Shown: positions 10,250-21,274, counted from the first letter of the stretch. The stretch is DNA of 64,000 nt from Tetrastigma voinierianum (GCA_016808115.1 JAEQBH010009492.1:40086-104085), one strand, 5' to 3'. Made by a program: numbers and translations. Notes: generated by a model not told the origin, from the sequence alone.

Positions 10250-11850
10250 ACTGTAAAGCATGAATTTGTATTTATGTTTTATGAAATTAATAAAGTGTTG
10301 TATTTATTACACATTTAGCTATTTTATGCATAATGTATAGATAAACGTCGAAAATCCCAGATTTATTAATGTAACCATAACCTCAGTGTATAACAGTTAT
10401 ACACGAGAGGATCGAGGTTATCGATTATAAATCAAATTGTCCGTAATAAATTAATTGAAGTTTGGGGATCTTCAAATTAAATGTGCTGAGTGATCGCTAT
10501 CATTGAGAATGAAGTGACCTTAATCAGGGTCACTAATGTGGCGACATTAAAGTGGAGCTCCATATATAATAAGATTATATGGGACGAGGACAGCAGTTTG
10601 AATTCTTTTAAATGCAGTTTGTCTCTCGAAAATTAAAAGCATTTGCTAGATGATCATATGCAGATCAGTCTCATTACTGAGTAGTCATAGACTCCTGTTT
10701 ATGTCAATTGGGCCTTTTGAGTCATGGGTTAAAAACCCGTTGTGGAATGAGCCCAATACTTGTGTGTATGGAGGCCCGTTGATGTATCTTGTTGGGAATG
10801 TGAACTATAGACATGGAATCCAGCCCTTCCTATAGGCTTGGGCGGTTGGTTCCCTTAAGTGTTAGTTAGGCCCCGAGCAGTTTAGGCGCTCTAATTTATA
10901 ATAGGTTTATAAATTCTTGTTCACTAATGGATTAATGGAACTTAAGGATCAAGATATAATTAGAGGGGCAAAATGGTAATTTCACCCGACTCTAGTTATG
11001 AACCACTTCTTGGAGGATATAACTGCATGTAATGATTAAATCAATGGACACTTTGAATTTTCGAGTAAAATCGTCTTATGCGACAAGAGTTCAATTTCAA
11101 GTTTTTAATTGGAATAACTCTGAAATTAATAAATTGCAATGATTTATTAAAGAGTTTAATTAATTATTGAATTTATTGGAGCTTAGTACGAGGTCCATGG
11201 GTCCCGATTCCACCTCTATTTTACTACAATGAAACGATTCATGATTTGGAATAAATTACACTCTATGATCAAGGCTTGTACATATTAAAATTAGAATTTG
11301 TTACAAATTAATATTGAATGGTTATAGATTAAGAAGTATTAATTAGAATACATTACAAATTAATATTGGAATGATTATAGATTAAGAGTATTAATTAGGG
11401 CTACATTTACAAATTAATATTTGACAGTTATAGATTAAAAGTAATAAATGAGGCTGACTACAAATTATCTTTGGACGATTCTGATTATGAGTAATCGATC
11501 TGACTGTTTCATATTAATCAATCTTGTGTGGGAAAATTTGAAAATATCAGGTGGTTGGATATTTATGCAATTAGGAGTTGATTATAAATAAGAAACCCTT
11601 GCCCCGATGAAAGAGAGAAAAGAAAAAAGAAAAAAGGAGGTTTTTCCATACCTGAGTCTCCTAGAGTCTCTTCTCCTTAGAGATCCTTGTCTCCTTGTGT
11701 TAGTACGCAAGGTAGATCTAGGTAGAAAAACTAGAGTGTATTGTTCCAGATCTGAATCGTTGGTGCCCACACACCTCAAGGAAGGAGGGCGGAATTGAAG
11801 ACCTTGGTGCAGGGAGTTGTTTAAACCCTACTAGCCAACAATTTGTAACC
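10250..11850 (+). repeat. LTR-like repeat, possibly Ty1/copia type
   Basis: No coding trace is visible. The style resembles copia-type LTRs known from dicots: a CCGTTGTGG/GAGCCCAATA stretch near 10735-10760, AAACTTAAGGATC-like text near 10935, and GAGGTCCATGGGTCCC near 11190. A TATA-like TTATAAATAAG follows at about 11582, then a leader-like tract and an end near CTAGCCAACA at 11840. I see no copia PBS (TGGTATCAGAGC type), so it could be a solo LTR or a different repeat. The assignment rests on memory of similar sequences and is tentative. The short ORFs at 11582-11798 on both strands overlap each other and are by-products. Confidence 0.35.
11288..11498. repeat. Tandem repeat, about 4 units of about 53 bp
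   Basis: The phrase TTACAAATTAATATT...GGTTATAGATTAAGAAGTATTAA recurs with starts near 11290, 11343, 11395 and 11449. The last unit is the most diverged. The unit is AT-rich and lies inside the LTR-like repeat upstream of its TATA-like box. Confidence 0.7.
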
Positions 11851-12170
11851 TTGGTGCAGTGGAATTGTAAAGAGGTCGTATCGAATTTGTAACCTTTATA
11901 AAAAGAATGAAAAGAAACCTCACGTAGTTCGAGATTCTTTCTTGGCAGGATCTCCTGGTATAATATATGTTTAAGTTGGAATGTTGGGGCCTCTCAATCC
12001 TCAAACAAAATGATGTTCGGAAGAGTGTCATGATGCTCGGACCCACTTGTTAAATGCATGCTAGTCTTTAAATAATGACATGTGATATTCCCAAATTACC
12101 TCGATCTTGACCTTATTCTTGTCCAGCTCAAAATCACAGAGGAAATGACAGAAATATTTAATAAAAAAAC
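11851..12170. other. Unassigned spacer
   Basis: This is AT-rich sequence between the LTR-like repeat and the foldback element. I see no coding potential, PBS or repeat terminus. The 71-residue minus-strand ORF at 11831 has no recognisable motif. Confidence 0.5.
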
Positions 12171-12451
12171 CTCAAATGATTGAGGGAAAATGGGCTTCTC
12201 ATTTCAATTTATTTGAAAAATTATGATCCAAAGACCTAAAACCAAATGTAGGTCCCGATTAAAACAAAAAACAATTTGATAAAAAAGATAAATATTTGAT
12301 GAGGTCATTTCTATGGTTTGTGGACATAAAATATTTTACCTTTTTATGACATTTATTTAAATTAGGAGACCTCGTTTCTTTCGAATTTTATCATAATTTT
12401 TCAAATAAATTGAAATAAGACTTCATAACATAATTTCCCCAATGATTTAAG
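12171..12451. mobile_element. MITE-like foldback element with terminal inverted repeats of about 57-62 bp
   Basis: The left arm at 12171-12227 ends CAATTTATTTGAAAAATTATGAT. The right arm begins at 12390 with the exact complement ATCATAATTTTTCAAATAAATTG and continues to CCCAATGATTTAAG at 12451. Outside a 29-bp perfect core the arms match with a few indels. About 160 bp of non-repeated sequence lies between them, with no ORF. Size and structure fit a non-autonomous DNA transposon (MITE), but I could not find a convincing target duplication, and the superfamily is unknown. Element F inserted only about 20 bp to its right. Confidence 0.6.
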
Positions 12452-12465
12452 ATTTGAATTCAATC

Positions 12466-12470
12466 GTATT
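12466..12470. repeat. Target-site duplication of element F, left copy (GTATT)
   Basis: GTATT precedes the left terminus of F, and GTAGT follows the right terminus at 21906-21910. Four of five bases agree, consistent with a 5-bp gypsy duplication that has since mutated once. Confidence 0.6.
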
Positions 12471-13085
12471 TGATGATGCTTTTTCAACCGGAACTAGGCT
12501 TGAGCGTCTTTGGATTCCTTTGGGCGATTCTGTGACTCACAGACGTTGGACTCCTCTGCAAAAACAAACAAAAGAATCGACGGGGGCTCGCCCATTGCCT
12601 CTCCGATGCCTAAGTCAGCTCTTTCCGGTGGAAGAGAAGATCAACTGCTTAGGGAATGAAGTTTTGTGCATATGTCTGTGTACCTTTCACCGATGAGGTG
12701 ACCTGGTATTTATAATGGTGATCATGATAATTTTCCTAGTTGGATGATGACACATAATAATATCTTTCCTTGTTGGATAATGATACGATATTTCTCCCAT
12801 TGGGTGAGAGATTTTCTTTCCTTATCGTAAACCGCTTAATAAGGGATGATTGATATCCAATAATTAGGAAATATCCTACTTTCCTGATTGGTAGAGATTG
12901 GGTATTTTCCTCATGCAGTTCATTGAACACCGGTCTTTTAAAGGGGTGGAGTTGAGCCCTCGTTTCGAGACTGCACATTTGGGGGGATACCATTGGGGCC
13001 TATTGCTAATCTTCAAGGCCCGTTTTTAATCCGCGATGTTTGGGCTTATTGGCAGGCTGCGCCCCTGATGGCTGAAGCCCGTCGG
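12471..13085 (-). repeat. 3' LTR of element F (615 bp)
   Basis: It aligns over its whole length with 21296-21905. Shared text includes CTTTTTCAAC, GGGGGCTCGCCC, GCCTCTCCGATGCCTAAGTC, AACTGCTTAGGGAATGAAGT and GGATGATGACACA. A minus-strand TATA box TATAAATA is at 12707-12714. The inner TG terminus has mutated (CC in place of TG at 13085). The short ORFs here are by-products. Confidence 0.85.
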
Positions 13086-13099
13086 TTGCCCCCCGAGCC
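13086..13099 (-). promoter_or_regulatory. Polypurine tract of element F
   Basis: The minus strand reads GGCTCGGGGGGCAA directly before the 3' LTR start. A G-run at this place primes plus-strand DNA synthesis in LTR retrotransposons. The sister element G has AAAAAGGGGGG at the same place. Confidence 0.7.
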
Positions 13100-13199
13100 T
13101 TTGACTAAGCGGCGTAGAGCGAAATTTGTGTGCTCGGATCAGGCGTGATACCCACGTGGCTACTCAGGAAGGGTTTGATTAGGGCTTTGTCGCCGTCCC

Positions 13200-15961
13200 A
13201 CGTCTTGTGATAATGATGGCTTCTCGATTTTCGCATTTATTTCGACTGTGGCTCTTAGTTTCCTTAAAAACGTCCCTTAACCGTTTGCACTTTGTTCCCC
13301 TGTTCTTGAAGCTTTTTTGCCACTGCAAGTTTGTACTTCCTTTTTTCTTAAATCTTGTCCGACTAGTGTTCATGTTGCTTTTGGTGGTCCGATATCTCGC
13401 TTGCCCAGGGTTGGTGTCCCTCGTCTTGTTCGGCCTTAGTCGTCTTTTTCTTCTCCTCTGTCTTTTTGGTTGTGAAGTCTTGCGAGGTTCTAGGGCTTGC
13501 TCGATTGGGATTCTGCATTTCCTTCGATTTCCCCTTTTTCCTTACTTAACCCTGCGTACCTCCATGGGTCTTGGTCGCTCCTCTGTTTTGCGCATAGGTA
13601 GTAATCCCTCTGGCGTCTGGTCGAGAATGAATCGACGGGAAAAAAACAATTTAGTTGTGGTGGTTCATGGCCTTGGGGGCCTCCTTTCCCCTTGGATAAG
13701 GGCAAGGAAGAGTGCTGAAATTCGAGTATCTGACGGCTCTAAATATTTGAGGGCTGCCATACAGAATGTTGAGGCCATGGGCCCCAGTTGGGTCGAGCCT
13801 TTATATGGTGAGATCTTTGCGACCGATATGGGCGACCCTGTTTGAGATCGGGTTTGGTGCCTAGCGTGCGACCACTGCGTCGTCAGTGCCTAAGATGGTG
13901 TGCTTTTTGAGGTGGCGTTCGAGAGCGACTCAAGCTCCCCCTTCAAATCCTTTTATAAAAGGTTTGCGGCCTTTCAATGCGCCCCTCTCAGCTTTCCCCG
14001 ACTTAAAGGTGTTAATGAAATTTATTAGTCATTACCCAGGGACAAAGGCTGTGTGTTCCCAGTATTGCCTGCTCTTAGACTCTTGGTGTAAAGGGAGGCG
14101 CAGCTCTTTATATCTCAGGCACTCCCGGCACGAGTTGATTATTTCGGACCTTCCATGCCGCAGTTACGGAAGGCAGTATTTTTGTTAGTAGCGTCATTGG
14201 GATGCAATCCCTTTGATCGAGGAAGAGGACACACTTGGCGTTCTTGCCGTGCGGACCTGAGGAACCTCGTGAGCTCTCCTTAATTACGGTTTGTCTTGGT
14301 TTCGGAGGTCACGGGATATTTCGACATTGCTTTGGTTGCATGGCCTTGGTGCTCGACGAATCGATCCCCGGGACGAGGAGGTGAAGCGAAAACTAGTGAA
14401 GTGCGCACTGCATGCCTATTCCAAGCTCATTAGGTCGGATATTCCTAGATCGTCTAGTCACGAGGGCTTGCAGAGCTTCAGCACTACGAGATCTTATCCT
14501 CTCTTGCGTCATGAAGCCCTCCGGGTCCACTACTTAAACTCTCGTTTGGACCCATATTCTGAAGCCTACATGGGGAGCCGGTCCAGCTTGGAAGTGCGGC
14601 AAAGCGAAGCATAGAAGCTGGGAAGCCTCAGGAGCTCGTTAGAGGTTGCCCCCACACTTTCGGGGTAAGATCCACAAAAGGTGGGGCCTTTTCCTTGCCT
14701 TCGTCGGAGTGGAGTGGGTGGAGACTCTTTGGGGAGGGCAGATGAGCCCCCCTTGGAGGTTCTCCTTATTTTGGTCTAGAGTCCCACGTCGCAGGGTGTC
14801 GCGCCCCTCTGTGTCTGCGGGATGAGGTGAGACGGGAATCGTGATCGCTTTGAGGCTGAGGGATGAGGACTCTACGCTTTCTCGTCGCGGGCTGTTCGCT
14901 TTAAATTGTTTCCTCCATCTGCTTGCGACTCGGAGCCTCGGAAAGAAGTGGGTGCCTGCCGTCGAGGAGGCTCTAGCTCTTCGCCGGGAACCCTCTATAC
15001 GTCAAGTGCTTTAAGTCGATATTTTTTCTTTATTGTTTCGATTCTGTTAGTTGACTTTTACGTCTTTTGTTATTTTTTCTTTCTTTTTTTTTTTTTGCGG
15101 GGTGGCTACTTATGTAGAAAGGCTTGCGAGGAGGGCCCGATACACGAGACTCCGTAGGGTGTGAGGAAGTCTCTTACAAGGCTAAGGTTGCTTCCACGAC
15201 TCAAGGGGGCTGGTCTTAAAGCTTGGGATAAAGGGGAACTAAGCGAGAATTAGGTAGTCTGGTCGACTGAAGCATGCTTTGGTAGCGGCGTAGGGCGAGA
15301 TAAGAAAGGAGGCCTAAAAGGACTCGAAGGTCGCCGAAGACGAGATGCGGCTGGCCAGAGAGGAGTTGCAGGCCGTCAAGGGTGACTTGTGGGCCAAGAT
15401 GGCGACCTTGGAGCGGGCCCTCCGAGGCTCAGGGTGGGTAACTTCGGTGGGATGCGGCGGAGGGCTCGACGGACCCGGATGGACCTTACGGGCGGGAGGC
15501 TGCGGGGAATTTGGTCGAGAGAGGCGAAGTGATAGCGGAGCTTAAAGACGAGGCTTGTACCCAATGGGCTTCCAGGTGGCTTGCCTTTCAACGTCGGGCT
15601 TCCCGAGATTTCGTACTTGGAGTTCAACATCCAGCTTTCTGATGAGGAGGTTGAAGGATCTGCTTCCGAGGTTGAGGTTGATGTTGGTGCCGAGGTGTTT
15701 TTAGAAATTTTGATCGTGCTCCCTTGCACGGCGATCCCTCGGGTTCCTCAGGGAGCTAGCCCATACGCGCCCGATGGGGCTCCACCTTTTGACTCTCTGC
15801 TTCCCGCAGTTGGGGCTGACATCGGGCTTTTAAGGCTTTTTTTTTTTTTTTGTATTCTGGCGCGGAGCCTGGGTTTTTATATTGCTTCTAATCTTGACTT
15901 TTTATTGATATACCAAGATTCATCGATTAATTTCTTCACTCCTTCTATTTCATCGATTTGA
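13200..15961 (+). pseudogene. Antisense additional ORF region (aORF) of Tat element F, degenerate
   Basis: The plus strand, opposite to gag-pol of F, carries a broken coding region of unknown function. The most convincing part is 3': REELQAVKGDLWAKMATLER (about 15360-15420) looks like a coiled coil, and NIQLSDEEVEGSASEVEVDV (about 15630-15690) is a strongly acidic segment, followed by a proline-rich stretch to about 15810. A TATA-like box (TTATAAAAGG, near 13951) lies upstream. Tat-lineage elements are known to carry extra ORFs between pol and the 3' LTR, sometimes in antisense. The same layout occurs in element G. The 212-residue open frame at 13207-13845 is hydrophobic, lies mostly upstream of the TATA-like box and is not convincing as a protein. 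Confidence 0.55.
13949..13960 (+). promoter_or_regulatory. Putative antisense promoter TATA box
   Basis: CTTTTATAAAAGG lies upstream of the antisense ORF region, followed by a pyrimidine-rich leader (CCCCTCTCAGCTTTCCCC). The sister element G has CTATATAGGGATAAAGG in a similar place (near 26403). This suggests the antisense ORF has, or had, its own promoter. It is inferred from motif and position only. Confidence 0.4.
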
Positions 15962-15984
15962 GCTGCTTGGTTCCCAAGCCACGA

Positions 15985-16540
15985 GGTTTTCCTAGAGTAG
16001 TTATGTTCCGCAATCTAAGCTACTGGGCTCTTGGGCTCTAAGACCCTCCTCCACGAACTGAGCTACTGGGCTCCTGGGCGTTAAGACCCTCTTAATTTTG
16101 TTAAGCTGCGCCCAGGGTGGCCCCTCTTAGGCTCCTGGGTGCTAAGACCCTCTGGCGTGAGCGAAATTTCTGCGGGCTTTTGGGCGCCAAGACGCTTCTC
16201 CGCTAAGCGAGCCTCACTGGGCTCTTGAGCTCTACAGACCCTCTAGCTATTAAGCTGCGAGGTGAGCTACTAGGCTCTTAAGGGCTAAGACCCTCCTACA
16301 GCGGGTGTTAATTTCTTTTGGGCTCTTGGGGCGCCCAAGACCCTGTCGTGGGGCGAGCTCTTGGGCTCTAGGCTGCAAGACTACTCATTCGCGAGGCGAG
16401 CTGTTTAGGCTCACAGGGCTAAGACCCTCCTCCGCTAACTGAGCTACTGGGCTCCTAGGCGCTAAGACCCTCTTGAGCTTTTAAGCTCTACAGACTGAGC
16501 TACTAGGCTCCTGGGCGCTAAGACCCTTTTGTCTTCCTTC
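15985..16540. repeat. Degenerate minisatellite, about 40-55-bp units
   Basis: The phrase GAGCTACTGGGCTCCTGGGCGCTAAGACCCTC and variants recur about ten times (for example near 16015, 16061, 16111, 16213, 16271, 16398, 16438 and 16496). Spacing is irregular because some units carry extra sequence. It lies in the 3' untranslated part of element F, where Tat/Ogre elements often carry tandem repeats. Confidence 0.8.
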
Positions 16541-17639
16541 CCTTGGAAAAGCGCGTGTGGCTTTAATGCGGATCTATGGAGAATTGGAACGGATTGCGTG
16601 ACTTCCCAAGCGCCTTAGCTAAACATAAATATGATCCTACGTGGTGGTGCTATGCTTCCAGACCTTAAGTCGCTTTCTTTGGCATAGTTGGAGTCGCGCG
16701 TGATGATCGTCGAGTTTGCTCATCACTACATGGGGTGCTATCCTAGTGATCGTGGCCAGAGCCGTTTGGTGTCGATGGTTTTACCACTTGTAGGAGTTGT
16801 GTTTTCCTAGTTTCTCCTTATGGGGTGTGTTGTTCCCTAGCTATGCTTGATGATGGGCTTGTGATGGGGAGCATATCCAGGAAGGGTAGTGTGCTTGAAA
16901 AACTTTTAAGTCTTTGCTTTCTCAGTTTTTCTTTCTTCTTTCTTCTCTTCTTTCTCTTTCTCCTTTCCTTCTCTTCGCTCTCTCCTCCCCTTCTCTTCTC
17001 CACTATCTCTTCTTCTCTTTGGTTTTCCACTTTCTTGTGGTTTTTGCCTTGACGGTGTGGCCGTGTGAAACGGTTTTTGTAATTGTAATTTTGAGATCTG
17101 AGGAGATTTGTAATTCTACGAGGTGGTTGTAACCTCCGTACTTAATGAAATTTGTATTCAAGCTGAGCTCCTTTGAAATAAGAATAATCTTTGACAATTA
17201 CAGCGCTTCTTCCACCCAGGCCGCGCCGAAGCCGTGCTCTTGGATTTATCATTATAACTTATTGTTTGGTCACGTAACATTAAACGATACAAAAAATGGA
17301 GATAGAGTGTTGTTCGAAATCAAGGTGGTGGATCTTTATTACAGGCTACGTTCCGGGGTCTTACTAGTAGAACCGTTTGAGGTGTTTAGCATTCCATGAG
17401 TGGGGTAGGGTTTTTCCTTCTTCCGTTTGGAGTTCATAGTTTCAGTCGGATTATGAATCGATGTGAGGCCGCTGGTGGGTCCCGACTTCCATGTGTGGGG
17501 TCCTTCCTTCTTGGCGAGAAGTTTTAAAACTGGTCAGCAGGTTGTAACTCACGGGCTTGACCGCTGGTCATAATACCTTGTTGTCTTCTGTGATGTCTCC
17601 ATGCGGCTTTGGAACTATCACGTTTTCTTGCAGGAGATC
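16541..17639. other. Non-coding part of element F, with a polypyrimidine tract at 16915-17035
   Basis: Between the minisatellite and the RNase H remnant I see no integrase motif on the minus strand, although an integrase would be expected here in a complete Tat element. The plus strand has a 120-base C/T-rich tract (CTTTCTTCTTTCTTCTCTTC and so on). It creates several overlapping low-complexity ORFs on both strands that should be ignored. Integrase is either deleted or decayed past recognition. Confidence 0.5.
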
Positions 17640-18062
17640 CCGGGTTTAGGCAAAGGACCTCCTCACTGTGTTCGATGTTTGCTAGTTAAATCCTCGGATA
17701 TTCATTTGGGACTTCGACAGTATGAGCTTGGAAGTAAGGTCGAAGTTTTCTGGATGTGGTTACCAATGTCAGAATCAACTTTTCCATCTTTACAGGTACC
17801 TCTCATACGCCCCCTCAGCTCGGATGGTTGTAATAGTAGGCCCGGATTTGCGCACCTTGTCAGTTCTCTTTACCGGGAAAGGCTTAGCTTAGTTCGCAAG
17901 GGAAGTGCGAAGCGACCGGGGTAGAGAGTGAAGTTCTCCTCGGAGGAGCTTACTAGAATGGGAGAGCTGGTGGCGGGTTTAGTGCGTGAATGCCTCCACG
18001 GTGTGGAAGGTGTTGGGAAGGCCTTTCGGAACTTTGAAGAAGGGTGACATTTGTCGTGGCCA
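17640..18062 (-). pseudogene. RNase H remnant of element F pol
   Basis: The minus strand just downstream of RT can be read in pieces as an RNase H domain of the Tat type: PILVSSSEENFTLY near 17930-17970, GAYERYL near 17790-17815, and RKLRPYFQAHTVEVPNEYP near 17690-17755. These match the order seen in plant gypsy RNase H (the segment that removes RNA from RNA-DNA hybrids). Frameshifts and stops interrupt it. The RT fragment joins it directly at 18063. Confidence 0.65.
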
Positions 18063-18680
18063 CTAGATGAGGCTGGCGAGGCTCATTCTCTGTCGGATTC
18101 GAATGTGCACAATGTTTGACGGAGGCAGGATATCAAGCACGACCTTTATCTTATCTAGGTTTGCATCTATTCCTTCGTTGTTGACTATAAAACCTAAGAA
18201 CTTCCTGATGGAGACTCCGAAAGTGCATTTGGGTGGGTTTAACTTCATATTGTAGCTTTTCAGGACCTGGAATGCCTTGGCTAAATGGGTTATGTGGAGC
18301 TCGGCTTTTATCGATTTTACCAGCATGTTGTCTATATATACCTCCATAAATGTCCTAATTTAATTTCCTAGAACATCTACAATTTCACCAGCCTTTGGTA
18401 GGTGAATTTTATGTTCTTTAGCCCGAAGGGCATTACTTGATAACAGTAGGTTCCTTGACCAGTTATAAATGAGGTCTTCTCTTGGTCGCTGGGGTCCATA
18501 CAGATCTGGTTGTAGTGACGCGTCCATGGCGAGGGAGTTCATATTTGGCCAGTGGCGTCCTCTTATGAGATCAATCAGAATTAGGGAATATCCTTTGGGC
18601 GAGGCCACATTGATGTCTATGAAATCGATGCAAAGCGCCACTTCTTGGTTGCTTTTGAAAAGTAACGTTAATGACCATTA
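18063..18680 (-). pseudogene. Reverse transcriptase of element F, frameshifted
   Basis: Two minus-strand fragments cover the RT core. 18360-18641 begins with CIDFIDINVASPKGYS, equivalent to the CIDFTDLN..CPKD motif, and continues through a decayed FMDAFSGYNQ region. 18063-18347 contains VYIDNMLVKS, the catalytic YxDD box with the second Asp changed to Asn, then LNPPKCTFGVSIRKFLGF. The domain copies the element RNA into DNA from the tRNA primer. The frame changes between the fragments and the catalytic Asp is lost, so the enzyme cannot be active. Confidence 0.85.
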
Positions 18681-18755
18681 AGATTACTCTGTATGTATTG
18701 CCTTTGGCTTGGAGGAAGCTTCACCAGACCTCTTCATTAAACGCCTGCTGTCTTT

Positions 18756-19500
18756 CTAGGGTAAAACTCCTTCTCTTTTGCTTAGCCGACTTAAAGAGGA
18801 TTGGCTGATTCCCCGACTGTGGGTGATCATTGCGGTCGACCCGCCCCGTATCTTCCTGTTTCTGACCGAAGATACCTCCCGTGTTACGCTCAGAAAATGG
18901 ATGAGAGGACTTCTGATGTCTTTCGCTAACTTGGACCCTATGTAGACGAGGTGTTCTGGCTGGTCACCAAGCTGTACAGGCTTTAATTCTTCTAAGAGCG
19001 TAGGTCGGGTGATTACCTCGTCTCGCATGTCGAGCTTGTCCATGTAGATGTTGTCGACCGTGTTTTGCTTCATTAAAGCTGAGTAACATTCCTTGGCTAT
19101 GCCCTGGTTTCCTCGAACCATTCCTACTCCATTTGCAGTTGGAAATTTGATAACCATGTGATAAGCGGAGGGAGCGACCCTTATGGAATTGAGAGGGCTA
19201 CCTATGTAACATATTGTAGGCGGAGTGGGGCATCTACATGAGAAATCTCACACCAGTTGTTGTAACTGGAATGGGGTCTCCCAAAAGTGAGTACTAATTG
19301 TCTGAGCCACAGGCGGTATTCTTTCTCTGAGAACCCGCGTGAAGCCCAGTGTTATTGGCTCTAGCTTCTCCGCTTCCAATGCCACGTTTTGTCGAAGAAG
19401 TTGATCTGAAGGTGATGTCGGTCGGAGCTTAGTTGTCGACGAGGGACCGTAATGGATCGTTTTATTAGCTAATATGGTTTTATCACAAGCGGGTCGTCCT
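18756..19500 (-). pseudogene. Aspartic protease and protease-RT linker of element F
   Basis: The open frame 18756-19157 reads IKFPTANGVGMVRGNQGIAK, then LDMRDE, VQLGDQPEHLVYIGSKLAKD and PLIHFLS, the highly conserved linker of Tat polyproteins. Just upstream, NSIRVAPSAYHMV (about 19150-19190) is the end of the protease domain, and the decayed catalytic region lies further up to about 19450. The protease would process Gag-Pol. The catalytic DTG/DNG triad cannot be read, so this part is broken. Confidence 0.8.
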
Positions 19501-19519
19501 TTAGGGATGTTGGCGACCT

Positions 19520-19900
19520 TTCATGTCGAAGTCACACGAAAGGTTATGGTAGTATCGGTAGGGGAAGTTTGGATACTATTTGTACTTCTAGGTTTCCTTG
19601 ATGATGTTGTCTGAGTGGGCCTTCTGGCGAAATTTGGACTCTGCCTCCTGAGCCCTCCACGGGGATTACATGGTTTCTCTGGGCGGGCGATCTTGAGCTG
19701 GGGTTGGGTGACGGGTGGTGAGGTGGTGGACTCGCTCCACGCCCATCGAGAGACCAAGTAACGGCCCGAGATGTGTCACGTCGAATTAGGTATTTAATCT
19801 CCATTTTTAGTTGGATGCAGTCATTTGTTCGGTGTCCATGACCCTTATGGAACTCATAGTATTTGGTATAGTCTCGTTGAGGTCGGCTTCATGGAGTGGC
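19520..19900 (-). pseudogene. Nucleocapsid zinc-knuckle and downstream linker of element F
   Basis: The minus strand reads EFHKGHGHRTNDCIQLK across about 19800-19870 with a small frame change, then MEIKYLIRRD at the start of the frame 19544-19804. This matches the C-x-x-H-x-x-x-G-H-x-T-x-x-C RNA-binding knuckle and following segment of Tat gag. A proline-rich linker follows, leading to the protease. Confidence 0.65.
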
Positions 19901-20159
19901 CACCTCAAAAACCTTTCATGTTACGCCGGCGTGGGACTGCGACAGGGTTGTCCAGGGTGTATTCTTTGAGGTGAATCTGATTCTTTGCGGCTCCGAATAA
20001 GGTGGTCCCCTTAAATCCGGCGTTCCCTCGTCTTGTCGGGGCCGCTCTACATTTTTCCTCTGCTCCTCCTTAGGGATCTATCTCTGTCTGCTATCTCGCA
20101 GGAAGCCGTTCTTTTTTGTCGCCCCTGCTCTTTTCCTTTTGAGTAAAAGAGCTTCTTTG

Positions 20160-21265
20160 CTTCGACAGGAGGGCTTATTCACCATTGATATCCTTCTCTG
20201 TTTTGGCGAGGACCTCGACCATGCTTGCTTGAGGGTTCTTTGAGATAGAGAACATTAGGTCTTTCGACTGCACCCGACCACGCAATGAAGCAATAATGGC
20301 GGAACTTCTGCGTCGAAAATATCCACAGCCGGCGACTCCGCATTTAAACCTCTGAACATATGACCTCGGAGCTTTCACGAGAGCTACATTTTATACTTTC
20401 AAGGTGATAACTAAACGTGCCGTCCTTCTTTGTGATAAAGGGAAGTGGGGAGGCGAGAATAAGAGATGGAAAGTTACGTGAGCGATGAGATAGAAGACGG
20501 CGGGGGTATGTTAAAGCGAGCCACGATGTTGGGCCCTTTGAGTGTGATAGTGAAGGCTCTGCATCGTACGGGGTCCTGATATACGTGTAGTTCCATCGAT
20601 TTTGTATGCGTATTGAGGTGAGTGCACCTTAGGGTCTTTTTGTTCGGAATTTCGAGCGTCTGATGCGACATTACAAACTTTTCGGAAGGAGGAAGTGCGG
20701 CCTGCGACAATTGAATGGAGATTCGATTTGTTGTACCAGGGCGTCCATGGAGACTGGAGCTCGGCCCTTTACCGCTTCCTTCATGTGGTTGATTTCTTGC
20801 TGGATGTCCCTGAACCTCTGCTCCCACGACCTCTCCTTTGTCTCCTACTAATAAAGGAGGGGCCCATCGCCTCTATTGTTCCTGCCATGCCTCTCCTCGT
20901 TACGATCCTCTCCAGGGGGTTGGTAAGGATCATGCTCCTTAGTGTGGGTAGTTTCTCCTTTTCTATTCGCTTCTCGACGAGGGTCAAGGTGTTGCTCTTC
21001 TTGGGTAACAGAGTTTTGGTTTTTTCGGGCCTGTCGTGTCTCCTACGGCCGTTGTATTTTCTTAGTGAGTTGTTCCAACTCTTTCAACAAGTGTTAGTTG
21101 GTGACGCGGAGCGATTCCACCTCGTTCGTGTTGACCTGCATAGTTTCTAGTGTGCCTCGAGGTGGTTTGTCCCACGCCGCTAGTGAGTCTTCTGCATCCT
21201 TGGGGATTGGCGCCATCTATTTGTGTTAGAGTTGATACCATCGATCAGCGAGGTTAGTTTATTTG
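20160..21265 (-). pseudogene. gag capsid region of element F
   Basis: Minus-strand frames carry Tat-type gag motifs. In 20474-20827, HLNTHTKSMELHVYQDPVRC followed by RAFTITLKGPNIVARFN and PPPSSISS matches the capsid core (usually DHLNTFKxxM..CKAFPTTLxGxARxWF..LPPxSI). In 20175-20378, YVQRFKCGV and SMVEVLAKTEKDIN match its C-terminal part. The N-terminal region at 20850-21265 is open only in short pieces (FISRRQRRGRGSRG and SLTNKLTSL). Gag would assemble the particle. At least one frameshift separates the two capsid fragments. Confidence 0.8.
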
Positions 21266-21274
21266 TAAGGCTGT

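Noticed and set aside
13207..13845. Longest open frame of the window (212 residues, plus strand) as a protein-coding gene
   Set aside because: It is dominated by hydrophobic, low-complexity Leu/Val/Phe text, starts within element F next to the PPT, overlaps other open frames on both strands and lies largely upstream of the antisense TATA-like box. I see no domain.
16818..17132. Cluster of overlapping ORFs on both strands (64-75 residues)
   Set aside because: They arise from one 120-base polypyrimidine tract, giving Ser/Phe/Leu runs on one strand and Lys/Glu/Arg runs on the other.
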